The notes beneath the pieces are model-generated. The model ran no database searches. It was not told the DNA's origin and saw nothing but the letters and a program-made list of their open reading frames with translations. This document shows positions 1 through 8,159 of a DNA stretch of 64,000 nucleotides, in pieces (positions within the stretch are counted from its first letter, which is position 1; the number at the start of each line of letters is the position of its first letter). Both the position numbers and the translations under genes were made by a program. The DNA is from Marilutibacter penaei (GTDB taxonomy: Bacteria; Pseudomonadota; Gammaproteobacteria; Xanthomonadales; Xanthomonadaceae). The DNA is taken from the NCBI RefSeq assembly GCF_014145395.1, contig NZ_JACHTE010000003.1, forward strand, positions 248,001-312,000, written 5' to 3'.

Positions 1-770
1 ACATCCGTGCCGGCGACATCTTCCAGGTCGTGCTCAGCCAGCGCCTTTCGGTGCCTTTCAAGGCGCGTCCGGTCGATGTCTACCGCGCCCTGCGTGCCCT
101 GAATCCGTCGCCCTACATGTATTTCCTCGATGTCGGCGACATGCAGGTGGTCGGTTCCTCGCCGGAAATCCTCGTGCGCCTGCAGGACGGGACGGTCACC
201 GTTCGGCCGATCGCCGGCACGCGACCGCGCGGCGACACGCCCGAGCAGGACGACGCGCTCGAAGCCGAACTGCTCGCCGACCCCAAGGAGCGCGCCGAGC
301 ACCTCATGCTGATCGACCTGGGCCGCAACGACACCGGCCGCGTATCCGAGGCGGGCAGCGTGCAGATGGGCGAGCAGTTCACCATCGAACGCTACAGCCA
401 CGTCATGCACATCGTCAGCGAAGTGACCGGTCGCCTGAAGGCGGGCATGAGCTACGCCGACGTGCTGCGCGCGACCTTCCCGGCCGGGACCGTCAGCGGT
501 GCGCCGAAGATCCGCGCTCTGGAGATCATCCGCGAACTTGAACCGATCCGCCGCAACATCTACTCCGGCGCGGTCGGATACATCGGCTGGCACGGCGACG
601 CCGACACCGCGATCGCCATCCGCACCGCGGTGATCCAGGACGGCCGCCTGTATGTCCAGGCCGGCGCGGGCATCGTCCATGACTCCGATCCGCGCAAGGA
701 GTGGGAAGAGACCATGAACAAGGGGCGCGCGCTGTTCCGCGCCGTGGCAGAGGCGGCGCGCGGACTCTGA
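1..770 (+). CDS. trpE: Anthranilate synthase component I, 3' part
   Basis: This is the C-terminal catalytic part of TrpE, which with TrpG converts chorismate and glutamine to anthranilate, the first step of tryptophan synthesis. The frame is open from the window edge, and codons from position 3 read [14 protein letters not shown], a conserved chorismate-binding segment. Further family motifs follow: [22 protein letters not shown], and [14 protein letters not shown] near residues 150-165 of the visible part. The C-terminus ends normally with TGA. Its partner trpG is not adjacent but starts at 17284, beyond a 16 kb accessory cluster. The start codon lies outside the window. The family assignment is certain. 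Confidence 0.97.
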   Translation, partial: IRAGDIFQVVLSQRLSVPFKARPVDVYRALRALNPSPYMYFLDVGDMQVVGSSPEILVRLQDGTVTVRPIAGTRPRGDTPEQDDALEAELLADPKERAEHLMLIDLGRNDTGRVSEAGSVQMGEQFTIERYSHVMHIVSEVTGRLKAGMSYADVLRATFPAGTVSGAPKIRALEIIRELEPIRRNIYSGAVGYIGWHGDADTAIAIRTAVIQDGRLYVQAGAGIVHDSDPRKEWEETMNKGRALFRAVAEAARGL

Positions 771-959
771 ACGCGCGCGTTCCGTCTCATCCGTGGCCGG
801 GACGCGCAGCTCCGCCAGGCATTCCCTACGCCGGCACGCCATGCACGCGTCCGGGTTCAGCAATTCCCGACGTTGCCTTCACGAGACACCGTGTTACTTG
901 TGGTCCCGGGGATCCCAGGATCTTCCGCGTTATCCGGAACCCGGCAGGAGGGGACGACG

Positions 960-1661
960 ATGCAGTCCGTCGAAGACCGCTATGTGCAATCACGCTTCTC
1001 GAACACGTTCCCCAGGACGGTCGAACTGACATGCCCGCATTGCCTCAAGGTCGCGGTGCTCGAAGCGCGCAGCTGGCAGGAGCACGGCCACGAGGTCGCG
1101 GCCTCTGAAATGACCTGTTCGCGCTGCGAGGGCAGCGTGCTGTTCATCCAGTTGCTGACGCCGGAAGCCACGGTGCGCGAGAACGGCCTCTACTGTTACC
1201 CGGGCTCGGCGCGCCGCGAGGCGATGCCCGGCGTCAACTACCTCCAGTCACTCTCGGGTCCCCTGGCACGGACCTACGATTCAGCGTTGAAGCTCTACAA
1301 CACCGCCGACTGGGGCGCGTCCGCCCTGATGGTCCGGCACCTGCTGCAGGGCCTGGTGATCCAGCTCCTCGGCGAGACGCACCGCGACCAGCCGCTCGCG
1401 CGGCAGCTCGAAGCGCTGCCCGGTGAGCTGGACCTGAGCCGTCCCCTGCAGGACGTGGCACAGCTGCTCGAGCCGGCGGGCACGTTCGGGCGCCAGTTCG
1501 ATGACGAGGCCGCGATCGACAAGGTGAGCGCCGACCTGTTGATGGAACTGGCCGAACAGCTCATGACCTACCTGGTGGTCATGCCTGGCACGATGGAGGA
1601 CCTCAAGAAGCGCATCGCCACCGCGCCGGTGCCGCTGCGCCGCGGGTCGGACGTGGCCTGA
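960..1661 (+). CDS. Zinc-ribbon DUF4145-like protein
   Basis: A 233-residue protein of unknown function. The ATG at 960 is preceded by a strong ribosome site (AGGAGGGG). Two Cys pairs, C25-x2-C28 and C53-x2-C56, form a probable N-terminal zinc ribbon. The remaining helical part (residues about 105-225, including NTADWGASALMVRHLLQG) resembles the DUF4145 family, which often occurs beside nuclease or defence domains but also alone. No catalytic motif is visible. It lies 190 bp after trpE on the same strand and could be co-transcribed with it. The family call is by eye, so moderate confidence. Confidence 0.7.
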   Translation: MQSVEDRYVQSRFSNTFPRTVELTCPHCLKVAVLEARSWQEHGHEVAASEMTCSRCEGSVLFIQLLTPEATVRENGLYCYPGSARREAMPGVNYLQSLSGPLARTYDSALKLYNTADWGASALMVRHLLQGLVIQLLGETHRDQPLARQLEALPGELDLSRPLQDVAQLLEPAGTFGRQFDDEAAIDKVSADLLMELAEQLMTYLVVMPGTMEDLKKRIATAPVPLRRGSDVA

Positions 1662-1686
1662 GCGCGCGCGGAGCGGGCGAGGCGAG

Positions 1687-2514
1687 CTAGGACGAGGACG
1701 CCACCCGCAACGCGAGTTCCGTGCGGTTGGACACCCCGGCCTTGCGGAACACGGCATGGATCTGGTTGCGCACCGTATTGGGGCTGGACCCCAGTTCCCG
1801 GGCAATCTGCTTGTTGCTCAGACCGCCTGCTACCAGCCGCAGGATCTCGGCCTCGCGTGCGGTGAACAGGTACCAGTCAAGCCCTTCCGATGCGGCCCGG
1901 GGCACGTTGCCAGGGATCGCCGGACGCATCGCATGCAACCGGGATGCTTCCGAAACCAGGTTGTCGATGACGTGCTTCACGCCGGCCACGTCGGGCCAGG
2001 GGCGGGTCGCACTGATCACCACGAACAGCACCTGCGAGCCCGTCCCCGCTTGCGCATGGATCGCGAAGCGACGGCTCGCTGGCCGACGTGCCAGCAACCG
2101 GCGTCCCACGCAGGCGCAGGCGTCGAAGTCGACGATGGACGGTGCTTGTACGGCCGACCAGATCGCAACCAGCGACGCGCAGTGGCTGCGCAGCGTGCGC
2201 GGCTCCTCGTGGATCTCACCCTCGAGGTGCAGTATCCGGTCGATGTGCACGGCCGGGGTCTCGACCGTCGCCAGGCCGACGGCGAGGCAGTCGACATCGA
2301 GGCAATCGCCATCGATATCCCGGCTTTCGTCTTCGAACAGGCGTGCGCGCAGCACGTCCCAACTGGTTCCATCCCTGTGCAAGGCTTTCCATCTCCGTCT
2401 ACCCGCCCTTCGCGGGTCGCATGCGCGGTACTGCGACGCGCGCTCCAGTATAGGGAGATACGCCAACGCGCCGGCGATCCGGCCGTGAGGTCTGACAGGG
2501 TGGCTCAGCAGCAT
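1687..2514 (-). CDS. LuxR-type HTH transcriptional regulator (no AHL domain seen)
   Basis: The C-terminus is a clear GerE/LuxR helix-turn-helix: LTAREAEILRLVAGGLSNKQ-type sequence (here FTAREAEILRL) followed by NTVRNQIHAVFRKAGVSNRT. The N-terminal part is not a recognisable autoinducer or receiver domain but carries several Cys residues (CLDVDC and CAC), which could sense a thiophilic metal or redox change. It is the last gene of the leftward operon. The ATG at 2514 overlaps the methyltransferase stop by 10 bases. However, the first 44 codons use rare AGA, AGG and ATA codons, so a TTG start at 2382 (231 residues) is equally possible. It is a natural candidate regulator of the cluster. Confidence 0.8.
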   Translation of the reverse strand: MLLSHPVRPHGRIAGALAYLPILERASQYRACDPRRAGRRRWKALHRDGTSWDVLRARLFEDESRDIDGDCLDVDCLAVGLATVETPAVHIDRILHLEGEIHEEPRTLRSHCASLVAIWSAVQAPSIVDFDACACVGRRLLARRPASRRFAIHAQAGTGSQVLFVVISATRPWPDVAGVKHVIDNLVSEASRLHAMRPAIPGNVPRAASEGLDWYLFTAREAEILRLVAGGLSNKQIARELGSSPNTVRNQIHAVFRKAGVSNRTELALRVASSS

Positions 2515-3596
2515 CCACTGCCCGGGGCGCAGGTGTCGGATGGCGGACGGCTGCCATCAAAAGGCACCAGACCCTTGGTGACCCGTACCGGACGTTCGGC
2601 CGGCGTGTTGCAGTCGAACGGCGATGCGGCGTCGAGGGGCGGTTCGTTCACGCTGCGCAGACCGACCAGGTCGCCCCCATAGGGGGATCGCATCAGCAGC
2701 GCATACGTCTTGGCGCAGACCGCGACGCGCTGCCCGCGCCGATAACGATGGCCATCATCGTCGTGAACCTCCCGCCACGGCCCGCGGTACATCACCGCCT
2801 GCCCCAGTTCGAAGCAGGGCCCGGCCTTGCCCTTGAACGCTTCGACCACGCACAGGCGCACCTCGACATCGCCGATGCGGTCGACCGCTTCGGGGTCGGC
2901 GATCGCCGCGAAGTGCAGTTGCAACCCATGGAAACCCGCGGCCTCGAACAGGCCGATGGCGGCCTGCTCCGTCGGCAGGTGGAGGCGATGGCCGGCCTGC
3001 AGTCCCTGGATGGCATGGGGACCATCAAGGGGCTCGTCCGCCACCAGTACCGTGGCCAGCAGGCGTCCGTCCAGGGCCATCACGCGATGGGCCTCGGCGA
3101 GCAGCAAGGGTTGCAGGCCAGGCGCCACGCGGTTGACGGTCAGGTCCAGTACAAGCCTGTCGAACGTGCCGTCCTCCGCCGCCGGTTGCCGGTGCCGCAG
3201 GTCGTCCCGCTGCTCGGAGAACATCAGGTAGGTGTCCAGGTCACGGATTCCGCCGCGCTGGAGCAAGGCTTCCACACCCTCCGCGTCCTCGCGAAGGTCG
3301 TGCAGCCGAAGCAGCCGAAGTGCGCGCGCCCGCTGCTCGCGCACGACCGGCAGCTGTCGAAGGGCGCGATGACGCGTGTCCGCGATCGTGGCCGACGCTG
3401 CGGCCCGGGGCAGCAGTTGCTCGCTGAACCCGGAGTCCTCGATGCCCCACCACAAGATCCGGGGACATACCGCTTGCTCTGTTTCGAATCGATCCTGCAG
3501 CGCGTCGGCGAGCAGGGTTGCCTGGTGCCTCAGCGGGACGGCACGGACCGCATACCGGTCAGGCGCGTTCATGCCAGGGCGTGTGGTCGAGTTCAT
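2505..3596 (-). CDS. ArsM-like SAM methyltransferase with Cys-rich tail
   Basis: A 363-residue protein whose C-terminal third (AFKGKAGPCFELGQAVMYRG, then DDDGH and AVCAKTY) matches the characteristic C-terminal domain of ArsM-type arsenite methyltransferases and their close homologues. The protein ends C356-x5-C362-C363, a vicinal thiol tail like those seen on arsenic-binding members. The central part has a class I methyltransferase-like strand order (TFDRLVLDLTVNRVAPG), but the N-terminal SAM-binding glycine motif is not obvious, so activity is uncertain. I chose the ATG at 3596 because GAGGGG lies 7 bases upstream; it overlaps the preceding SDR gene by 38 bases. It could instead methylate an organic substrate. 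Confidence 0.7.
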   Translation of the reverse strand: MNSTTRPGMNAPDRYAVRAVPLRHQATLLADALQDRFETEQAVCPRILWWGIEDSGFSEQLLPRAAASATIADTRHRALRQLPVVREQRARALRLLRLHDLREDAEGVEALLQRGGIRDLDTYLMFSEQRDDLRHRQPAAEDGTFDRLVLDLTVNRVAPGLQPLLLAEAHRVMALDGRLLATVLVADEPLDGPHAIQGLQAGHRLHLPTEQAAIGLFEAAGFHGLQLHFAAIADPEAVDRIGDVEVRLCVVEAFKGKAGPCFELGQAVMYRGPWREVHDDDGHRYRRGQRVAVCAKTYALLMRSPYGGDLVGLRSVNEPPLDAASPFDCNTPAERPVRVTKGLVPFDGSRPPSDTCAPGSGCC

Positions 3597-4773
3597 CAGG
3601 CGTCCCCTCGAGATATTCGACGACCCGAGGCAACTGGCCCCCGAACCGGGCGTGATAGCGCGCGAGCGGACCGGACGCGGCCACGAAGCGGTCCTGGCAG
3701 ACCTGGACCGTGTCGAGCGTGGCCTGGGTGAACCGCAGCCCGTCCGCCCGCAGGCAGTCCAGCCAGCCGTGTTCGAACCGCCAGGGATAGGCGCCGATTT
3801 CCAGGTTGGTACGGGCGAATGAAAGATAGTTGCGCTGGCGCAGGTCCAGTGCCTTGAGGTCCACTTCGTCGAGGCTGGCATGGAATACCACCTGGTCCGG
3901 GCGCAGCACGTCGCAGAACTGGCGCCAGAGCGCTTTCATCGAAGGGGAGCTGCCGTTGTCGGACACCAGGTTGACATGGGCACCGTCCGGGACGCGGGCG
4001 AGAATCGCCAACAGGGCCGACTGGAACGTGTCCTGGTGCACGAGGTTCAGCGGCTGGTCCGTGGCCACCACGTGGAGGCGGGCGCGATGACGTTCGCTCA
4101 ACAGGCGCTCGATGCCCATCCACTGCTGGTACACGCCATAGCGCTTGCCGCTGTAGCGGCCGTCTTCGGCCGCCCCGATCACGATGGATGGCCGGATCAC
4201 CAGGAAGGGGACGCCCGCCGCCGCGATCGCATGTTCGGCAGCGCGCTTCGTGGCGGTGTAGTGGGTCGGGTCTCGACGCGGTTCGGCCAGCGCCGCCTCG
4301 GGGACCATGGCATCCGAGTACCCGGCCGCATAGGCGGAGGAAATGAAGGCCAGCAGCGACACGTCAGCCAGGCCGGCCGCTTCGGCAACGCGCTGGGTGA
4401 AGGCGACGTTGATCTGGTTCAAGGCGGCTTCGTCGAAGTAGTCGAGGCACCCTGCGCAGTGCACCACGGTATCGATGCGTTCGCGCGCCATCAGTTCGCG
4501 CAATGCCTCGACCGACGCATCTTCTGCGCCCGCCCAGCGATATGCCACGACGCGTGAGGCATGATCCTCCGGGCATGCGCCCAGCGCCTCCAGTTCGCGC
4601 AGGATGGGTGGCGGCAGCGTGCCCGGTGCGATGTCCTGGCGGGTGGGTACCACGACGACGTCGGCCCAACCGTCATGCAGCATCCCTGCGGCCGCCAGCG
4701 CACCGAGGTAACCGGTGCCGCCGGTGAGCAGCACGCGTCCCCCGCGGCGCGCCCGCTCAAGCAGCGCTTTCAT
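3559..4773 (-). CDS. Extended SDR, fatty-acyl/thioester reductase-like
   Basis: A 404-residue NAD(P)-dependent extended short-chain dehydrogenase. The nucleotide-binding motif TGGTGYLG is at residues 17-24. The catalytic set S145/S146, Y172 and K176 (HYTATKRAAEH) is intact. The overall plan fits the NAD_binding_4/thioester-reductase family, which reduces acyl thioesters to aldehydes or alcohols, rather than sugar epimerases. The ATG at 4773 gives the shortest N-terminus compatible with the Rossmann fold and overlaps the upstream thioredoxin-like gene by 17 bases. It sits in an operon with an ADO-like diiron protein, and the divergent operon holds an acyl AMP-ligase. A fatty aldehyde is therefore a plausible product, but the substrate is not shown. 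Confidence 0.75.
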   Translation of the reverse strand: MKALLERARRGGRVLLTGGTGYLGALAAAGMLHDGWADVVVVPTRQDIAPGTLPPPILRELEALGACPEDHASRVVAYRWAGAEDASVEALRELMARERIDTVVHCAGCLDYFDEAALNQINVAFTQRVAEAAGLADVSLLAFISSAYAAGYSDAMVPEAALAEPRRDPTHYTATKRAAEHAIAAAGVPFLVIRPSIVIGAAEDGRYSGKRYGVYQQWMGIERLLSERHRARLHVVATDQPLNLVHQDTFQSALLAILARVPDGAHVNLVSDNGSSPSMKALWRQFCDVLRPDQVVFHASLDEVDLKALDLRQRNYLSFARTNLEIGAYPWRFEHGWLDCLRADGLRFTQATLDTVQVCQDRFVAASGPLARYHARFGGQLPRVVEYLEGTPDELDHTPWHERA

Positions 4774-5176
4774 GGCTTGGAAGGGTATCGAGGGCGGTCC
4801 GGACCAGCGCGACATCCGGCGCACCGCCGAAGGAAACGAGCCTTTGGCTGACCATGACGACCGGGAACGCCGTGAGCCCGTGCGACATGAACAACTCCGA
4901 GACCTGTCCGGCAAGCCGGGCTTCCGCCGGATCCAACCGGCCTTCGAGGGCGCCCAGCGCCCGCTGCGCCTGGGTCAGCGTGAGGTTGAGCACCGGCCAG
5001 TCGAGGCCGGCATCGTCAAGCGCCTTCCGGACGGCTTCTTCCGCACGGGCATCGATGTCGGCCGTGCCCTGCGTGCAGCAACTGGCCGATACGAGCACGG
5101 CGACATCCTTACCCAGCGCCTGTTTGACAAGGGCGAGATCGCCTTCGGGGGGTGCTTTGTTGAACAAGCCGAACAT
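4757..5176 (-). CDS. ArsD/thioredoxin-like small protein with vicinal cysteines
   Basis: A 139-residue probable thioredoxin-fold protein. A vicinal pair C33-C34 (SASCCTQGTADID) sits at the end of the first beta strand, as in the arsenic metallochaperone ArsD (CCSTGVC type), although the third ArsD cysteine is absent. A later segment, LTAFPVVMVSQRLVSFGG, resembles the cis-proline and dimer region of thioredoxin-fold proteins. Small thioredoxin-like proteins are commonly encoded beside DUF318 permeases. The start has GGAGG five bases upstream. It lies between the permease and SDR genes. Likely roles are delivery of a thiol-reactive metalloid to the permease or redox partnering; both are inferred. 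Confidence 0.7.
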   Translation of the reverse strand: MFGLFNKAPPEGDLALVKQALGKDVAVLVSASCCTQGTADIDARAEEAVRKALDDAGLDWPVLNLTLTQAQRALGALEGRLDPAEARLAGQVSELFMSHGLTAFPVVMVSQRLVSFGGAPDVALVRTALDTLPSHESAA

Positions 5177-5195
5177 CCGGACCTCCGGTTCAGGA

Positions 5196-6110
5196 CTACA
5201 GGGTGAGGGCCACGATCAGCCCAAGCAGGAGCGCGCAACCCAGTACGGTGAGGGTGTGTGCCACGACAAGCGGCAAGCGGAACATGCGGAACAACAGGAC
5301 CACTTCCGGCGGACTGGTGCCGATGGCTGCGACCAGGAAGGTCACCAGGGGACCACCGGGAAAGCCCTTCTCCAGAAGTGCAAGTCCGATGGGAAGCGCT
5401 GCAACGGGAGAGATGTAGAGCGGCAGGCCGACCAGGGCGCAGACGAGGTAGAGCGCCGGCAACGGGAGCGCATCCACGAGCGTGAGCAGCGTGTGCGTCG
5501 GCACGGCGCCGTAAATCAGGCCGCCCACCAGCAGGCCGAGGGCCAGATAGGGCCCGGTCCTGCGCAGTTCCTCGCGTGCGGCCCTCCAGGCGAAGCGGCT
5601 CGCGGGCGCCAGGCCCGGCCATGCCGGGCGGGAGGCATCGCCGACGAAGGTCGCGCCGCTGGGCGCGGTGGACATGATGGCGACATGGCGTCCCAGTCCG
5701 ATCCGCGCGGCCACCACGCCGGCGACGGTGGTGAGTGCAAGTCCGGTGGCGATGAACACCAGGCCGGGCCATGCACCGTGGGTGAGGAACAGCAGGATGA
5801 AGACCCCCTCGTTCACCACCGGAGAGGACACCAGGAACGCGAAACTGGGCGCGAATCCAACGCCTGCACGCAACATGCCATTCAGTGCGGGGATGGTTGA
5901 GCATGAGCAGAACGGTGTGACCACCCCGCCCACGCTCGCCAGGAAGGAGGCCTTGAATCCGGACGCTCCGAGCAGTCGGCCCTGCTGGGCCTGGAACGGG
6001 AAGCGCTGTTGCGCCAGGACCACGCCCCAGGTCACCAGCAGGAACAGCCCGATGAGCAGTGCTCCGTCGAGCACGAGGAAGCGGGTGAACTCGCCCAGCC
6101 AATCGGTCAT
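5196..6110 (-). CDS. ArsP/DUF318-family permease
   Basis: A 304-residue integral membrane protein with about eight hydrophobic segments. The family signature TPFCSCSTIPALNG (residues 65-78, with C68 and C70) is followed by a long SPVVNEGVF segment, as in the ArsP_1/DUF318 (PF03773) permeases. Characterised ArsP proteins export trivalent organoarsenicals such as methylarsenite, and other branches act on copper, zinc or unknown substrates. The neighbours, an ArsD-like protein and an ArsM-like methyltransferase, favour the arsenical assignment, but the sequence alone does not prove the substrate. It is the second gene of the leftward operon. Confidence 0.8.
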   Translation of the reverse strand: MTDWLGEFTRFLVLDGALLIGLFLLVTWGVVLAQQRFPFQAQQGRLLGASGFKASFLASVGGVVTPFCSCSTIPALNGMLRAGVGFAPSFAFLVSSPVVNEGVFILLFLTHGAWPGLVFIATGLALTTVAGVVAARIGLGRHVAIMSTAPSGATFVGDASRPAWPGLAPASRFAWRAAREELRRTGPYLALGLLVGGLIYGAVPTHTLLTLVDALPLPALYLVCALVGLPLYISPVAALPIGLALLEKGFPGGPLVTFLVAAIGTSPPEVVLLFRMFRLPLVVAHTLTVLGCALLLGLIVALTL

Positions 6111-6146
6111 GGCCCTTCGCCCTCGCGTCGTGGCGCAGGGGCGGCT

Positions 6147-6989
6147 TCAGTGGCCTGCGAGGCCGGCACTGGCGGAGGGCATCCCGCCGTAGGACTGCAT
6201 CGCCTCGACCAGTGGTGCCGTCACCTCGGGCTCGAAGCCCGCCCGGTCCAGCGTCTCGACGTAGGCATCGAGTGCTTCGATCCGGATCTCGTCGATGTCG
6301 GTCTTGAGGTCACCCAGGCTGAGAGCACCGCAATCAATGTGCAGCCGGTCGCAAAGGAAATGGCAACTGGTGCTGACCATGCTGAACAGCTCGGGCATGA
6401 CGCGATGGTGTGCCCAGCGCAGGCTGTCATTGATGGCGTCGGCATCGTCCTCGCGCATCCGCCGGATGCGCGCGAGCCCGATCTCAAGGTGCTCCAGTTC
6501 GTCCTCGAGGATCTTTCCGGCCAGGCTCGACGTATCCGGGTCGCCTTCGCGCTTGAGCGTGCGATACAGCACGATCGCCATGGTCTCGGTCATCAGGTCC
6601 TGGATCAGCAGGCACGCACCGAGATCCTTGTTGGCGACCGCCGTGCTGAAGTGCCGACGGATGTTGAACCACTGCGGTTCGACGATTTCGCGCATGACGT
6701 CATAGTCGTGCCGCTTGCCAAGGCTGGACAGCATCAGGATGTGCTTGCACTCCTCGTGCGCCTGCTTGACGGCCTCGATCTTGCTTTCGGTGTCCGGCAT
6801 CAGCGGCACCATCTCCGAATAGTTCTCCACGGCCATGATTTCACCCGCTACCGCGTTGGACGCGATGTAGGCGAGCAGATTGAAGTAGCTGTCCCCCTTC
6901 TCGTGGCGGCTCTCGATATGGCTGCGTCGGCTGGGCACGCGAAGGTCGGCCGGACCCGCGAGTGCGGGCGAAGCGGTGGCATTGGACAT
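6147..6989 (-). CDS. Aldehyde-deformylating-oxygenase-like diiron protein
   Basis: A 280-residue ferritin-like helical protein. All six carboxylate/histidine ligands expected for a diiron centre are visible in the order and spacing of cyanobacterial aldehyde-deformylating oxygenase (ADO): E50 (AGEIMAVENY), E80-x2-H83 (EECKH), E135 (CLLIQDLMTETMAI) and E164-x2-H167 (DELEHLEIG). The CLLIQ segment is nearly identical to that of ADO. ADO converts fatty aldehydes to alkanes and formate, but related diiron proteins perform other oxidations. Residues 1-30 are an extension rich in Ala, Ser and Arg. It is the first leftward gene, with GGGAG nine bases before the ATG. ADO-type proteins outside cyanobacteria are rare. 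Confidence 0.8.
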   Translation of the reverse strand: MSNATASPALAGPADLRVPSRRSHIESRHEKGDSYFNLLAYIASNAVAGEIMAVENYSEMVPLMPDTESKIEAVKQAHEECKHILMLSSLGKRHDYDVMREIVEPQWFNIRRHFSTAVANKDLGACLLIQDLMTETMAIVLYRTLKREGDPDTSSLAGKILEDELEHLEIGLARIRRMREDDADAINDSLRWAHHRVMPELFSMVSTSCHFLCDRLHIDCGALSLGDLKTDIDEIRIEALDAYVETLDRAGFEPEVTAPLVEAMQSYGGMPSASAGLAGH

Positions 6990-7274
6990 GGCTCGGACTC
7001 CCTGTTCGAGTGGACGGCGAGGCGAACACGGGAGCCGGGCCCGGTCGGGCAGGCGGCGTCGCTACGCTCGGAGTCGAAGCTACCTGCGTGGGCGAGGTGG
7101 GCGCCATAGTACATAGCTTCTATTCATGCGCTGCGCCCGCACGGCTAGCATCAGGACGCGAAACGTATCGTTCGAGGCGCTGCAATGCGCCCTACGCAAG
7201 GGTTGCAGACGCATCCACGCTGCATTCGATGCCGTGGAGACCAGGGACGAGGAGAAACGGGAGTGGGAGGTCCA
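6990..7274. promoter_or_regulatory. Divergent control region of the accessory cluster
   Basis: This 285-base gap separates the divergent ADO-like and pstS-like genes and must hold both operon promoters. The stretch around 7106-7133 (TAGTACATAGCTTCTATTCA) is strikingly AT-rich against its surroundings and is the best place to look for -10 elements and an operator. No clear lux-box or Pho-box repeat was recognised by eye. Confidence 0.5.
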
Positions 7275-8144
7275 ATGGACGGAAGGCATGGGGTGCGGCC
7301 CCGATGGAGCGTGATGCCCTACGTTGCTCTAGTCATGACCGCAGGCATGTTGGCAGCGTGCGTGAACGGGACGGCGGAGAATGCCGATGGCCGGGGCGGC
7401 GAAGGGCGCATCCTGGTCGTGGGGTCCAGCACCATTGCGCCCCTGATGTCGGAAATTGCCAAAGCGTACGAGGCGGATCATCCCGGCGTGCGTATCGAGG
7501 TCCAGGCAGGGGGCAGCTCGCGGGGGGTGCTCGACGTGCGCCAGGGTGTCGCGGAGCTGGGCATGGTGTCGCGGGCGCTCGCGGAGGATGAAGCGGATCT
7601 CGATCGCGTGCTGGTGGCACGGGACGGGGTGGGCCTTGTCGTGCATCGGGACAACCCCGTGTCGCAGCTGTCCAGGAAGCAGGTCATCGGCATTTATACG
7701 GGTGCCATCGGGAACTGGCGGGATGTCGGCGGGCCCGATCTTCCGATTACCGTGGTCAGCAAGGCCGAAGGGCGTTCGACGCTGGAAATTTTCGTGGAAC
7801 ATTTCGGCATCGCGTATCGCGACATCCGGGCCGATGTCGTCATTGGCGACAACCAGCAGGGTATCCAGACCGTGGCGGGCGCGCCGGGCGCGATCGGCTA
7901 TGTGTCCATCGGTACCGCCGAGTACGAGTCAGGCGCCGGCGTGCCGATCCGCCTGATGCCGCTGGACGGCGAGATGCCCAGCACCGCGGCCGTGGCCAGT
8001 GGCGACTACGGCATGAGCCGAGAGCTCAATCTTGTCTACCGGCCACCCTTGGATGAGCGCATCGCGGGCCTTCTTTCGTATGCGCGATCCGCTGAAGCGG
8101 CGCGCGTGGCCCGCGGCCAGTTCTTCGTGCCCGCCAGCGACTGA
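7275..8144 (+). CDS. pstS: PstS-like phosphate/oxyanion-binding lipoprotein
   Basis: A 289-residue periplasmic binding protein of the PstS type (PBP-like family 2). An N-terminal signal with the lipobox LAAC predicts lipid attachment at C29. The anion-binding loop GSSTIAPLMSEI, plus AGGSSRGVLDV and later GYVSIGTAEY, follow PstS. ATG 7275 was chosen for the GGGAGG four bases upstream. It opens the rightward operon with dedicated pstC, pstA and pstB genes but no phoU, so this is probably not the housekeeping phosphate system. Because PstS proteins also bind arsenate with varying selectivity, oxyanion uptake for the cluster is plausible. Confidence 0.88.
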   Translation: MDGRHGVRPRWSVMPYVALVMTAGMLAACVNGTAENADGRGGEGRILVVGSSTIAPLMSEIAKAYEADHPGVRIEVQAGGSSRGVLDVRQGVAELGMVSRALAEDEADLDRVLVARDGVGLVVHRDNPVSQLSRKQVIGIYTGAIGNWRDVGGPDLPITVVSKAEGRSTLEIFVEHFGIAYRDIRADVVIGDNQQGIQTVAGAPGAIGYVSIGTAEYESGAGVPIRLMPLDGEMPSTAAVASGDYGMSRELNLVYRPPLDERIAGLLSYARSAEAARVARGQFFVPASD

Positions 8145-8159
8145 GCAAAGAGCGCGACG

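Noticed and set aside
3241-3468. Whether the missing SAM motif of the ArsM-like protein is hidden in another frame
   Set aside because: The alternative minus-strand frame gives Arg/Ala-rich sequence with no methyltransferase motif, so a simple frameshift is not supported.
3559-6989. Idea that the leftward operon is an OleABCD-type olefin pathway
   Set aside because: No OleA thiolase or OleB hydrolase is present, and the SDR and ligase are not in the Ole arrangement.
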